55,722 nucleotides of DNA from Xylophilus sp. (GCA_009914555.1 WNDY01000030.1:1-55722), one strand, 5' to 3'; positions 9,288-18,849 are shown, counted from the first letter of the stretch. The notes: generated by a model not told the origin, from the sequence alone. Translations and numbers: made by a program.

Positions 9288-10502
9288 ATGACCGCGTCGC
9301 TGCTCAACGCACTGTTCGCCGGCCGCCCGTTCGCCGGCGGCGACCGCGAAGGCTGGTTCGCGGTGCATGGCGGCGCGGCGCGGCTGCCCGCCGTGCTGCG
9401 CCAGCCGGTGCTCGCGAGCTTCGACGCGCTCGCCCAGCGCTACCGCGGCCCGCTCTCGTTCGGCCGCGGCCTGCGCGATCCGCAGACCTTTGACAGCCAT
9501 GCCAGCCCGGCGCGGCTCGCGCGGCTGGGCCTCACGGTCTACCTGCGCGACATCGCGCCGGCGGTGCCCGGCGCGCACGCGTTCCTGCAGGCGCTCGAAG
9601 CCGAGCTCGGCATCGGCGAGGGCACGGCGCGGCTCACCGCGTTCGCCTCGCCGGGCGACGAAGGCGTGTCGCTGCACTACGACGCCGAGGAGGTCATCTC
9701 GGTCCAGCTCGCGGGCCGCAAGACCTTCCACGTCGCGCCGATGGAGGAGATCGCCGCGCCGTACGGCGCGCAGTTCGGCCCCGGCATGGCCGCGGTGGAA
9801 GACCTCTACGAGCAGCTCGGCGACCGCCTGCCCGACCCGGCGCGCGCCCGCTTCGAGACGGTGGAGATGGCGCCCGGCTCGGTGCTGTGGCTGCCGCGCG
9901 GCACCTGGCACCGCACCGAGGCGCGAGGAACCGATTCGTTCTCGCTCACGATCGCGCTGCGGCCGCAGACCGCGCTCGACGCGCTGCTGGCGCAGCTGGA
10001 GCCGCTGCTGCGCGCCGAAGTGCGCTGGCGCCGCCCGCTCTACGGCCTGCGGCCCGCGAGCCCCGGCCGCGCCGACGCCCTCGCGCCGCTGCACGGCCTG
10101 CTGTCCACCTTGCCCGCCACGCTCGCGCGGCTGCCGGCCGATGCGCTCGCGCCGCGCACCGAGCCCGAGCGCATCGCGGCCATCGGCCCGGCGAGCCGCT
10201 TCGCGCGCGTGCCCACCTCGCGGCTGGAGGTGGGGCCGGCAGCGCCCGGCCGCGCGCTGCTGGTGCTGCATGCCTGGGACCGCGACTGGGTGGAGCGCGA
10301 GACGCTGCGCACCGAGATACCCGCAGCCGTCGCGCCGCTGGCCCGGCATCTCGCCGCGCGCGAAGGCGCCTTCGCGGCCCGGGCGCTGCATGCCGAATTC
10401 GCCGCCCTGCCCGCGGCGCACGTGCGCCAGCTGCTGCAGCTGCTGGTGCGATCGCACTTCCTGCGCCTGCTGGCGCTTCCTGATTCCTCCGCACCGACAT
10501 GA
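9288..10502 (+). CDS. JmjC/cupin-4-type Fe(II)/2-oxoglutarate oxygenase-like protein
   Basis: A 404-residue protein of the JmjC-like cupin family (ribosomal oxygenase RoxA/YcfD relatives). The iron-binding HxD is seen in SLHYDAEEVISVQLAGRKTF (about residue 128) and the distal His in LPRGTWHRTEA. GRKTFHVAP is the typical strand with a Lys/Arg for the co-substrate. The C-terminal 150 residues are helical and unlike a winged helix I can identify. The ATG at 9288 was chosen because it directly follows the hairpin element and starts the conserved part; an in-frame ATG upstream would run back through the hairpin. The stop overlaps the next start (ATGA), so it is translationally coupled to monooxygenase 2. 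A role in organosulfur metabolism (alpha-hydroxylation, as in taurine or sulfate-ester dioxygenases) is inferred from context, since it is not of the TauD type. Confidence 0.75.
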   Translation: MTASLLNALFAGRPFAGGDREGWFAVHGGAARLPAVLRQPVLASFDALAQRYRGPLSFGRGLRDPQTFDSHASPARLARLGLTVYLRDIAPAVPGAHAFLQALEAELGIGEGTARLTAFASPGDEGVSLHYDAEEVISVQLAGRKTFHVAPMEEIAAPYGAQFGPGMAAVEDLYEQLGDRLPDPARARFETVEMAPGSVLWLPRGTWHRTEARGTDSFSLTIALRPQTALDALLAQLEPLLRAEVRWRRPLYGLRPASPGRADALAPLHGLLSTLPATLARLPADALAPRTEPERIAAIGPASRFARVPTSRLEVGPAAPGRALLVLHAWDRDWVERETLRTEIPAAVAPLARHLAAREGAFAARALHAEFAALPAAHVRQLLQLLVRSHFLRLLALPDSSAPT

Positions 10503-11863
10503 CCACCGCATCCGCACCCGCGCAGCAGCTGCGCTTCGGCTTCATCCTCAGCGGCGCCGGCGCCGGCTGGGGCGACTGGCGCCACCCGGATGCCAACCCG
10601 GCCGCGAGCACCAGCCTGCCGCACTACCTCGCGCAGGCCCGCGCGGCCGAGCGCGGCGGCCTGGACTTTCTGTTCGTGGCCGACAGCCTGGCGATTACGG
10701 CCAAGTCGGGCCCGCACTACCTCAACCGCTTCGAGCCGCTGACCATCCTGTCGGCCCTCGCCTCGGCGACCGAGCGCATCGGCCTCGTCGGCACGCTGTC
10801 GTCGAGCTACAGCGAGCCGTTCAACGTGGCGCGGCAGTTCGCCTCGCTCGACCACATCAGCGGCGGCCGCGCGGGCTGGAACGTGGTCACGTCGTGGCGC
10901 GACGGCACGGCCGAGAACTTCGGCCGCGAGGCCCACCCGGACCACGACCGCCGCTACCGCCTCGCGGCAGAGCACCTCGACGTGGTGCAGGGCCTGTGGG
11001 ACTCGTGGGAGGACGACGCGCTGCTGCACGACAAGGCCGGCGGCCGGTTTTTCGACGCGGACAAGCTGCATGCGCTGGACCACGAAGGCGAGTTCTTCCG
11101 CGTGCGCGGGCCGCTCAACATCGCCCGCTCGCCGCAGGGCCAGCCGGTCGTCTTCCAGGCCGGCGCGTCGGAGCAGGGCCGCGACTTCGCCGCGCGGCGG
11201 GCCGATGCGATCTTCGCGATCCAGCCCGACATTGACGCGGCTCGCGCCTACCGCAGCGACCTGCGCGGGCGCGCGCTGCGCCACGGCCGCACGCAGCTGC
11301 CGCTGGTCTTTCCGGGCATCCGGCCGGTGTCCGCGCCGACCGCGGCCGAGGCCGAGGAGAAATTCGCCGCGCTGGCGGCGCTGCAGACGCCCGAGCAGGC
11401 GATCGCGGCCGTGGGCTGGCACTTCAACGACTTCGACTTCTCCGGCGTTGCGCACGACACGCCGTTCGCCGCGATCCCCGGCATCGAAGCCGCCGCCCGG
11501 CACCACGCACCGCGCCGCATCCTGGAGGAGGCGCGCGCCGACCGGCTCACGCTGATCGCGGTCGCGCGCCGCCACGCCGTCTCGCGCACCCACTTCGTCG
11601 GCAGCCATGCGCAGGTGGCCGGCGCGTTGGCCGACTGGCTGGCGCAGGGCGCGGCCGACGGCTTCAACATCAGCGAAGCGCTGCCGGGCTCGCAGGCCGA
11701 CTTTATCGACGGCGTGCTGCCACTGCTGCGCCGGCGCGGCCTGGCGCGCGACGGCTACGGCGCGGGCCGCACGCTGCGCGACCACCTGGGGCTGGACATC
11801 CCGGTCAATCGCCATGCCGCCGAGGCCGGTTCCAGGGACGTTTCAGATGTAAACGGTCGTTAG
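10499..11863 (+). CDS. LLM-class FMN-dependent monooxygenase (NtaA/SnaA/DmoA type), copy 2
   Basis: A 454-residue flavin monooxygenase paralogous to the 7886 gene. It shares AERGGLDFLFVADSLAI, SEPFNVARQFASLDHISGGR, GWNVVTSW, ENFGREAHPDHDRRYRLA, PQGQPVVFQAG, FAIQPD and ADGFNISEALPG. It overlaps the JmjC gene by 4 bp (ATGA). The C-terminal tail (about 30 residues after LRDHLGLDIP) is longer than in copy 1 and looks non-conserved. It would need reduced FMN from a reductase encoded elsewhere. Two divergent monooxygenases in one operon suggest sequential oxidation of one compound or a widened substrate range. It is the last gene of the sulfur-type unit; 44 bp separates it from the next gene. Confidence 0.87.
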   Translation: MTTASAPAQQLRFGFILSGAGAGWGDWRHPDANPAASTSLPHYLAQARAAERGGLDFLFVADSLAITAKSGPHYLNRFEPLTILSALASATERIGLVGTLSSSYSEPFNVARQFASLDHISGGRAGWNVVTSWRDGTAENFGREAHPDHDRRYRLAAEHLDVVQGLWDSWEDDALLHDKAGGRFFDADKLHALDHEGEFFRVRGPLNIARSPQGQPVVFQAGASEQGRDFAARRADAIFAIQPDIDAARAYRSDLRGRALRHGRTQLPLVFPGIRPVSAPTAAEAEEKFAALAALQTPEQAIAAVGWHFNDFDFSGVAHDTPFAAIPGIEAAARHHAPRRILEEARADRLTLIAVARRHAVSRTHFVGSHAQVAGALADWLAQGAADGFNISEALPGSQADFIDGVLPLLRRRGLARDGYGAGRTLRDHLGLDIPVNRHAAEAGSRDVSDVNGR

Positions 11864-11907
11864 CCCCCTTGCCGGCAGGTGGGAGCGGTCGCCAAGATGC
11901 GCCCACC

Positions 11908-12399
11908 ATGAACGCAGCCCTGCCCGCGCCTCTGCAATACGACCTTGCCGGTCTGGCCCAGGCCATCGCCCACGCCCATGCCGAGGACGCGCTGGTCAAC
12001 ACACTCGGCGCGGACCAGTGGGAACTGCTGCGCGGCTACCTGCTTCCGGTCGCGCTGGCGCAGGGGCAGCTGCTGTTCACCCGCGGCGTCGAGGACCGCA
12101 CGCTGTTCTTCATCGAAAGCGGCAGCCTCAGCGTGCACTACGAGGACGACAAGGGCCGCGTGCGGCTGGCCCTGGTGGGCGCAGGCACGGTCTTGGGCGA
12201 AGCCGGCTTCTTCTCGCACCGCCCGCGCGTGGCCACGGTGCAGGCCAGCGCGGCGAGCCGGCTCTGGAGCCTGCCGGCGCTGCGCTTCTCCGAGCTGAGC
12301 AACCGCCAGCCGGCCGTGGCCCTGGGCCTGTCGATGGCCGTGGGCGCGGTGCTGGCCAAGCGTATGCGCAGCCGCCGCAGGCGCGTGGCCAGTACGTGA
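11908..12399 (+). CDS. Stand-alone cyclic-nucleotide-binding (Crp-type) domain protein without HTH
   Basis: A 163-residue protein with a single cNMP-binding beta-roll: LARGQLLFTRG-like strand (LAQGQLLFTRGVEDRTLFFI), ESGSLSVHYEDDKGRVRLAL, GAGTVLGEAGFFSHRPRVAT as the phosphate-binding cassette, and SELSNRQP. No helix-turn-helix follows; the protein ends in a basic tail (KRMRSRRRRVAST). It may therefore be a ligand-binding adaptor rather than a transcription factor. Whether it binds cAMP is uncertain; the usual Arg of the cassette could be R in RPRVAT. ATG 11908 was chosen over an upstream TTG (11869) that adds a low-complexity leader; no clear ribosome-binding site is seen at either. Confidence 0.7.
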   Translation: MNAALPAPLQYDLAGLAQAIAHAHAEDALVNTLGADQWELLRGYLLPVALAQGQLLFTRGVEDRTLFFIESGSLSVHYEDDKGRVRLALVGAGTVLGEAGFFSHRPRVATVQASAASRLWSLPALRFSELSNRQPAVALGLSMAVGAVLAKRMRSRRRRVAST

Positions 12400-12548
12400 G
12401 CCCCTGGGGGGCGGCCCCATCCTGCAACCATCAGTTGCAGTGCTGGGATTTGACTGTGGCTTGCCAACTGCTGCGGCTATGCTGCACAGCAGGCCGCGCC
12501 GCACAACAGGGTGCGCGGCCGTGTTGCCCTGACGCCGACCCGCCTTCC

Positions 12549-13289
12549 ATGCCCTCTCTGTTCCAGCGGCTGTTGCGCCGCCCCGCCAAGCCCGCGCGCG
12601 CCGCGCACGAACCCGCCGACCTGCTGCCCTCCGATGCCACGCGCCCGCTGGTGCATGGCCGCGACTTCGCCGGTCCGCCGCCGCCGGTCGAGCACGCGGT
12701 GAACCGCCGCGCCGAGCGCCTGGAGCGCCGCGAGCTGCTCTACGCGGTGGTGCGCGACACGATGGTGCGCGCCGGCGTGCTGTCGGCCAGCTACAAGTTC
12801 AAGGTGCTGGCGCTGGACCCGCAGGGCCGGCAGTTCCTCGTGATGATCGACGTGGCCCGCGACCACGGCGGCGACACGGCCCGCCTGAGCGAGACCGAGG
12901 CCCTGCTCGCGCAGACCGCCAAGGCGCGCCACGACATCCTGGTGACCGCCGTGTACTGGCGCATCAACGACCACGTGGCCGTGGGCCAGCCGCGCCGCAG
13001 CGGCCCGGCCGGCACGCCGGCGGCACCCCCTGCCGCACCGGCGCCACGCCCGGCTGCGCAGCCGGTGCGCGCCGCGGCCTACCGGCCCGAGCCGATCGGC
13101 TCCGACGAGATGGCCGCCTTCCAGCGTGCACTGGCCAGAGGCACGGCAGCCGCCCCGGCCGAGCCGCCTGCCCGCTCCGCGCTGCGCCGGCCGCCCGCGG
13201 CGACCGGCTTCGAGGACACCGAAGTGCCCGACGGCCGCGACCCGCGCCCGCAGGGCCTGAGCACGACCCAGTACGGTGACCTGATCTAG
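12549..13289 (+). CDS. Hypothetical protein with alanine/proline-rich C-terminal half
   Basis: A 246-residue protein whose family I do not recognise. The N-terminal part begins MPSLFQRLLRRPAKPARAAH, is basic and may contact membrane or nucleic acid. A globular-looking core of about 100 residues (LERRELLYAVVRDTMVRAGV to HDILVTAVYWRINDHVA) has alternating hydrophobic strands. From about residue 150 the chain is Ala/Pro-rich and probably disordered, ending GLSTTQYGDLI. No signal peptide or membrane helix is seen. Codon use is like that of its neighbours, so it is probably a real gene conserved among relatives. It ends 22 bp from the convergent apt gene. Confidence 0.6.
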   Translation: MPSLFQRLLRRPAKPARAAHEPADLLPSDATRPLVHGRDFAGPPPPVEHAVNRRAERLERRELLYAVVRDTMVRAGVLSASYKFKVLALDPQGRQFLVMIDVARDHGGDTARLSETEALLAQTAKARHDILVTAVYWRINDHVAVGQPRRSGPAGTPAAPPAAPAPRPAAQPVRAAAYRPEPIGSDEMAAFQRALARGTAAAPAEPPARSALRRPPAATGFEDTEVPDGRDPRPQGLSTTQYGDLI

Positions 13290-13311
13290 CCGGACTCCGC
13301 CCGTGCGGGGT

Positions 13312-13857
13312 TCAGTAGTGCACCAGCGTGAACAAGTCGAGCCCGCTCTCGCGCAGCTTGTCCGAGCCGCCCAGCTCCGGCAGGTCGACGATGGCGGCGC
13401 CCTCGATGACCTCGGCGCCGAGCTTCTCCAGCAGCCTGCGGCCGGCCATCATGGTGCCGCCGGTGGCGATCAGGTCGTCGATCAGCAGCACGCGGTCGCC
13501 GGGCCGGACCGCATCGGAATGCAGCTCCACCGTGGCGCTGCCGTATTCCAGCTCATAGGTCTCCTCGACCGTGGTGAACGGCAGCCTGCCCTTCTTGCGG
13601 ATCGGAACGAAACCCAGCCCCAGCTCGTAGGCCACGACCGCTCCGATGATGAAGCCGCGCGCATCCAGCCCCGCGACCACCGTGGGCCGGCGCGCCGCGC
13701 CGCGGTAGCGCTCGACGAAGCCGCCGATCAGCACGCGGAACACGGCCGGGTCCTGGAGCAGCGGCGTGATGTCGCGGAACTGCACGCCCGGCGCGGGCCA
13801 GTCCGGCACGGTGCGGATGTGGCTGCGGATGGTGGCGGCGACGGTGGTGTCGGGCAT
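13312..13857 (-). CDS. apt: Adenine phosphoribosyltransferase
   Basis: This 181-residue cytosolic enzyme converts adenine and PRPP to AMP (purine salvage). The PRPP-binding motif [17 protein letters not shown] is complete, and [24 protein letters not shown] and [10 protein letters not shown] are the diagnostic type-I phosphoribosyltransferase/Apt segments. Length is normal for the family. It converges with the hypothetical gene at 12549 and is divergent from the GGDEF-EAL gene at 14049. Confidence 0.95.
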   Translation of the reverse strand: MPDTTVAATIRSHIRTVPDWPAPGVQFRDITPLLQDPAVFRVLIGGFVERYRGAARRPTVVAGLDARGFIIGAVVAYELGLGFVPIRKKGRLPFTTVEETYELEYGSATVELHSDAVRPGDRVLLIDDLIATGGTMMAGRRLLEKLGAEVIEGAAIVDLPELGGSDKLRESGLDLFTLVHY

Positions 13858-14048
13858 GGGCGGACAGCTGCCGGCGGGCAGCGGCGAAGTCTGGAAAACC
13901 GAAGGGCCGATTGTGCGCTGTTTGCGCCATCATTCGCCTTCGACAGGCCCCGACTCCCCGCATCATGGACCGCGCGCATGGCCTGCCGTTTCTGCTTTGC
14001 GGCCCTGGCCCGCTGCGCCCCATCGCGCGTGCCGCGTCTGTCGTCCCC

Positions 14049-16759
14049 ATGCCCCATACCATCCTGCTGATCGATGCCGATGCCAAACGCGCCCTGGCCG
14101 TGGCGCAGGCACTCACCGCAGCGCGGCAGGACGGCCCGGAGCTGTGCACCGCCGCTTCGCTGGAGGCCGCCTGCACGCACATCGCGCAGGGCGGCGTGGA
14201 CCTTGTGGTCTGCGCCCGCCTGCTGCCCGACGGCGCGGCGCGCAGCCTCGCGCCGCGGCTCGGCGGCCTGCCGGCCATCGTGCTGGTGGAGCCGGGCCGC
14301 GAGGCCGAGGCAGCCGATGCGATGCACGCGGGCTTCTCCGACTACGCGGTCTGCGACGCCGCCGGCAGCTACCTGGCCGTGCTGCCCACGCAGGCCAAGG
14401 CCGCGTTCGAACGCGCCCGCGCCCACGGCACGCTGCTGCGCCAGCATGCGCTGCTCGAAGCCATCCTGCACACGCAGGCCCAGTTCATCACCGCGCGCGG
14501 CGATTCGCATGCGCCGATGCGCGCACTGCTGCCCCGGCTGCTCGACCTGACCGGCAGCGCCTTCGGCTTCCTCGGCGAGGTGGAGCACGGCCCCGACGGC
14601 CTGCCCGCGCTGTGCGTGCATGCCATCACCGACATCGCCTGGGACGGCGGGTCGCGCGGCCGCCATGCCGCGTCGGCGCAGGAGGGCATGGTGTTCTCCA
14701 ACCTCGATTCGCTGTTCGGCGCCGCGCTGTCCACGCGCGAGCCCGTGCTCAGCAACGACCCGGCCGCCGATCCGCGCGGCAGCGGCCTGCCGCCGGGACA
14801 CCCGCCGCTCACCGCCTTCCTCGGCCTGCCGATCCTGGCCGGCGACCGGCTGGTGGCCATGCTCGGCCTGGCCAACCGGCCCGGCGGCTACGCCGGCGCC
14901 GACGCGCAGTTCCTCCAGCCGCTGCTCGGCGCCATCGGCCAGCTGGTGCAGGCGCGCCGCGCCGAGACCGCCAACCGCGTGACCCAGGCGCGCCTGCAGG
15001 CCGCCACCGCGCAGCTGGCGCAGAAGACGCATGCGCTGGAAGACACGCTCGACAGCATGGCCCAGGGCATCATCCGCATCGGCAGCGACGACCGCGTGCA
15101 GCTGTACAACCCGCGCCTGCTGGAGCTGCTGGACCTGTCGGCCGACCTGATGGCGCGCCACCCGACGCTGCGCGAAGTCGGGCAGCTGATGATCGAGCGC
15201 GGCGACTACGACGGCCCCGCCTCGATGATCGAGCCGCCGCTGCGCACGCAGCTTGTGCGCGAGCTGGCCACGGGCGAAGGCCATCTGCCCGAGGACTACG
15301 TGCGCCGCACGCCCGGCGGCCGCGTGCTGCAGGTCCACACCCGCCGCACGGCCGACGGCGGACGCGTGCGCACCTTCACCGACGTCACCGCGCGCCACGA
15401 CAGCGAACACGCGCTGCGCATCGCCACGGCCGAGATCGAGCGGCTGGCCTACTACGACGAGCTGACCGGCCTGCCCAACCGGCGCCAGCTGCAGACGCTG
15501 CTGGCCGACGCGGTGCGGCGCGCCGCCGAGGCCGGCGTCCACGGCGCGCCGCCGAGGCCGGCGTCCACGGCGCGCTGCTGTACCTGGACCTCGACAACTT
15601 CAAGAGCCTCAACGACGCGCTCGGCCACGGCAGCGGCGACCAGCTGCTGGCCCAGGTGGCGCAGCGCATCGAGGCGGCGGTCGATGCGTCGGCCACGGTG
15701 GGGCGGCCCGGCGGCGACGAGTTCGCCGTCATCCTCGACGGCCTGCACGCGTCGCCGCCGGAGGCCGCGGCCCAAGCCGAGGCGGTCGCGCAGACCATCA
15801 TCGCCGCACTGAACCGGCCCTTCGCGCTGGGCAGCGACGCGGTCCACAGCTCGGCCAGCCTGGGCCTCACGCTGTTCGGCCCCGAGCCGATCCGCGCCGA
15901 GGAGCTGCTCCAGCGCGCCGACCTGGCCATGTACCAGGCCAAGGACCAGGGCCGCAACACGCTGTGCTTCTTCACGCCCCGCATGCAGGCCGACGCCGCC
16001 GCCCGCTCGGCGCTGGAGGCCGAACTGCGCGTGGCCCTGCAGCGGGGCAGCATCGAGGCCTGGTTCCAACCCGTGGTGGACGCCGCCGGCCGCATCACCG
16101 GCGCCGAGGCGCTGTCGCGCTGGCGCCATCCGGCGCGCGGCCTGGTGCCGCCGGGCGAGTTCATCCCGCTGGCCGAGCAGACCGGCCTGATCCAGCAGCT
16201 GGGCCGCCACATGCTGCGCCTGGCCTGCGACCAGCTGGTGCGCTGGGCCGGCTCGCGCCGCACGTCGCATCTGATCGTCGCGGTCAACGTGAGTGCGCGC
16301 GAGTTCCGCCACCCCGACTTCGTGGGCGAGGTGGTCCGCGTGCTCGAAGAGACCGGCGCCCCGCCGCGCCGCCTCAAGCTGGAGCTGACCGAGAGCATGC
16401 TGCTGCACGACGTGCAGGAGAGCATCGCCAGGATGAACGCGCTCAAGACCCTGGGCGTGGGCTTCTCGCTCGACGACTTCGGCACCGGCTATTCGTCGCT
16501 GGCCTACCTCAAGCGGCTGCCGCTGGACCAGCTCAAGATCGACCAGTCGTTCGTGCGCGACGTGCTCACCGACCGCAACGACGCGGCCATCGCCCGCACC
16601 ATCATCGCGCTGGCCCACAGCCTGGGGCTGGACGTGGTGGCCGAGGGCGTCGAGACCGAAGGGCAGCGCTCCTTCCTGCTGCGCCACGGCTGCCTGCGCT
16701 TCCAGGGCTACCTGTACGGCAAGCCGATGACCGGGGCTGCCTTCGAGGCGCTGCTGTAG
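14049..16759 (+). pseudogene. Receiver/GAF/PAS-GGDEF-EAL cyclic-di-GMP signalling protein, frameshifted by a 26-bp tandem duplication
   Basis: If the extra repeat is removed the gene reads as one 894-residue protein. Domains in order: a receiver-like segment (MPHTILLIDADAKRALA to about 125, acceptor region degenerate), a GAF-like sensor (about 140-290), a coiled coil, a PAS domain (LEDTLDSMAQGIIRI, about 335-450), GGDEF and EAL. GRPGGDEFAV (active-site GGDEF) and EALSRW, NVSAREF, ELTESMLL and DDFGTGYSSL (EAL motifs) are all intact, so both cyclase and phosphodiesterase would be expected. The frame is lost at 15544-15569; translation in the first frame ends at 15812 inside GGDEF. Since both halves are free of other damage, the lesion is recent, reversible, or a sequence error. 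Confidence 0.88.
15518..15569 (+). repeat. Perfect 26-bp tandem duplication inside the GGDEF-EAL gene
   Basis: Two identical 26-bp units, 15518-15543 and 15544-15569 (each starting GCGCGCCGCCGAGG and ending GGCGTCCACG), lie head to tail, followed by five more matching bases. 26 is not a multiple of 3, so the second copy shifts the frame. With one copy, RRAAEAGVHG joins directly to ALLYLDLDNFKSLND, the canonical start of a GGDEF domain. Confidence 0.95.
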
Positions 16760-16822
16760 CAATACTCCCCAAGCTTATACGCCACAGCGGGCGGAATCCG
16801 CGCCCTGCCAGCCCATACCCCC

Positions 16823-18808
16823 TCAACCCCGGATCAGCTTTTCCTCGGCCCGCGCCAGCGCCTCGGGGCGGCCCGACAGCACCAGCGTGTCGCCTTCGGC
16901 CAGCACCGTGGCGTCGCCCGGCTCGCTGGCACGCCCGCTGGCATGGCGCAGCGTGACGGCGCGCACCTCCAGCTTCGCCAGGCCCAGTGCGCCGATGCGC
17001 TCGCCGATGGACGCCGCGCCGGCCGGCAGCACCAGCGTGGACAGGCGCTCCTGCCCGCGTTCATACGAGGTGTCGTCGTCGGCGCCGTGGAAGTAGCCGC
17101 GCAGCAGGCCGTAGCGCGCGTCGCGCTGGTCCTGCACCACGCGGATCACGCGGCGCATCGGCACGCCGACCAGCGCCAGCGCATGGCTCGCGAGCATCAG
17201 CGAGCCCTCGATCGCCTCGGGCACCACCTCGGTCGCGCCGGCGGCCTGCAGCCGCTCCAGGTCGTGGTCGTCCTGCGTGCGCACGACCACCGGCACGTTG
17301 GGCGCATGCGAGCGCGCATGGGCCAGCACCTTGAGCGCCCCCGGCACGTCGAGGTAGGTGACGACCACCGCGCTGGCCCGCGCCAGGCCGGCGGCGATCA
17401 GCGCCTGCAGCCGCGCCGCGTCGCCGAAGACGACCGAATCGCCCGCGGCCGCGGCCTGGCGCACGCGGTCCGGGTCCAGGTCCAGCGCCAGGTAGGGGAT
17501 GCCTTCCTGCTCCAGCATGCGCGCCAGGTTCTGGCCGCAGCGGCCGTAGCCGCAGATCAGCACGTGGCGGTTCGTGTTGATGGCCCTGCGCGCGATCGTC
17601 GTCATCTGCAAGGACTGGTGCAGCCATTCGCTGGCGACCAGCTTCATCACGATGCGGTTGCTGTACATGATGATGAAAGGCGTGGCCAGCATCGACAGCA
17701 CCATCGCGGCGAGGATCGGGTTGAGCAGCTCCGGCGCGACCAGCCCGCGCTCCTGTGCCAGCGCCAGCAGCACGAAGCCGAACTCGCCGGCCTGCGCCAG
17801 GTAGAGCGCGGTGCGCAGCGCCACGCCGGCGGTGGCGCCCAGGGCGCGCGCCAGCAGCGCCACCAGCGCGAGCTTGAGCGCCAGCGGCAGCACCAGCAGC
17901 GCGAACACCAGGCCCCAGCGCTGGAGCACGACGTGCCAGTCCAGCATTATGCCGATGGTGATGAAGAACAGGCCCAGCAGCACGTCGTGGAACGGGCGCA
18001 CGTCCGCCTCCACCTGGTGCTTGTATTCGGTCTCGGCCACCAGCATGCCGGCGATGAAGGCGCCGAGCGCCAGGCTCAGGCCGGCCTGCTCGGTCAGCCA
18101 CGCCAGCCCCAGCGTGACCAGCAGCAGGTTGAGCATGAAGAGCTCGTCGCTGCGCCGCCGCGCAACGAGCGTGAGCCACCAGCGCATCACCCGCTGGCCG
18201 CCCGCGAGCAGCAGCGTGACCAGCACCGCGGCCTTCGCCAGCGCCCAGCCCACCGATTCGAGCAGCTGCGCCGGCGGCGCGCCCAGCGCCGGGATCAGCA
18301 CCAGGAGCGGCACCACGGCCAGATCCTGGAACAGCAGCACGCCCATCACGCGCTTGCCGTGTTCGCTCTCCAGCTCCAGCCGCTCGGCCATGAGCTTGAC
18401 GACGATGGCCGTGCTGCTCATGACCAGCGCGCCGGCGAGCGCCAGCGCCGTCTGCCAGCCCACGCGCCAGGCCGGCGGCAGCCAGCGCGCCAGCAGCAGC
18501 GCGCCGCCGGTGGCCGCGCCCATGGTCAGCACCACCTGCGCCAGCCCCAGGCCGAACACGTGGCGCCGCATGGCGCGCAGCTTGGGCAGGCTGAACTCCA
18601 GCCCGATCGCGAACATCAGGAACACCACGCCGAATTCGCCCAGGTGGCGCACGCCTTCGGAGGCCTGCGCCAGCGCGAACGCATGCGGGCCGATCAGCAC
18701 GCCCGCGGCCAGGTAGCCGAGCATCGGCGGCAGCTTGAGGCTGCGGCAGGCCACCACGCCGAGCACGGCGGCGGCCAGGTAGAGCAGCGCGAGGGCGAGG
18801 GAGGACAT
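16823..18808 (-). CDS. CPA2-family monovalent cation:proton antiporter with RCK domains (KefB/KefC-like)
   Basis: A 661-residue inner-membrane protein. About 12 hydrophobic segments (residues 1-385) include the family signature LGYLAAGVLIGPHAF, FGVVFLMFAIGLEFSL and GVLLFQDLAVVPLLVL. A Rossmann RCK/TrkA-N domain (HVLICGYGRCGQNLARML, about 415-530) and a TrkA-C domain at the C-terminus follow. It would exchange K+ or Na+ for protons under control of nucleotide or thiol ligands. No KefF/KefG ancillary subunit is adjacent, so assignment to KefB or KefC proper is not supported. It is divergent from kdsD with only 47 bp between starts, so promoters are shared or face to face. Confidence 0.9.
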   Translation of the reverse strand: MSSLALALLYLAAAVLGVVACRSLKLPPMLGYLAAGVLIGPHAFALAQASEGVRHLGEFGVVFLMFAIGLEFSLPKLRAMRRHVFGLGLAQVVLTMGAATGGALLLARWLPPAWRVGWQTALALAGALVMSSTAIVVKLMAERLELESEHGKRVMGVLLFQDLAVVPLLVLIPALGAPPAQLLESVGWALAKAAVLVTLLLAGGQRVMRWWLTLVARRRSDELFMLNLLLVTLGLAWLTEQAGLSLALGAFIAGMLVAETEYKHQVEADVRPFHDVLLGLFFITIGIMLDWHVVLQRWGLVFALLVLPLALKLALVALLARALGATAGVALRTALYLAQAGEFGFVLLALAQERGLVAPELLNPILAAMVLSMLATPFIIMYSNRIVMKLVASEWLHQSLQMTTIARRAINTNRHVLICGYGRCGQNLARMLEQEGIPYLALDLDPDRVRQAAAAGDSVVFGDAARLQALIAAGLARASAVVVTYLDVPGALKVLAHARSHAPNVPVVVRTQDDHDLERLQAAGATEVVPEAIEGSLMLASHALALVGVPMRRVIRVVQDQRDARYGLLRGYFHGADDDTSYERGQERLSTLVLPAGAASIGERIGALGLAKLEVRAVTLRHASGRASEPGDATVLAEGDTLVLSGRPEALARAEEKLIRG

Positions 18809-18843
18809 AGGTCGCCGATCCTAGGGCATGCGGGTGGCGACCG

Positions 18844-18849
18844 TAGAAT
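18844..18849 (+). promoter_or_regulatory. Candidate -10 element of kdsD (possible leaderless start)
   Basis: TAGAAT lies 6 bp before the kdsD ATG, so transcription from it would begin at or next to the start codon. No ribosome-binding site precedes the ATG, consistent with leaderless initiation. A convincing -35 was not found in the short divergent spacer. Confidence 0.45.
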
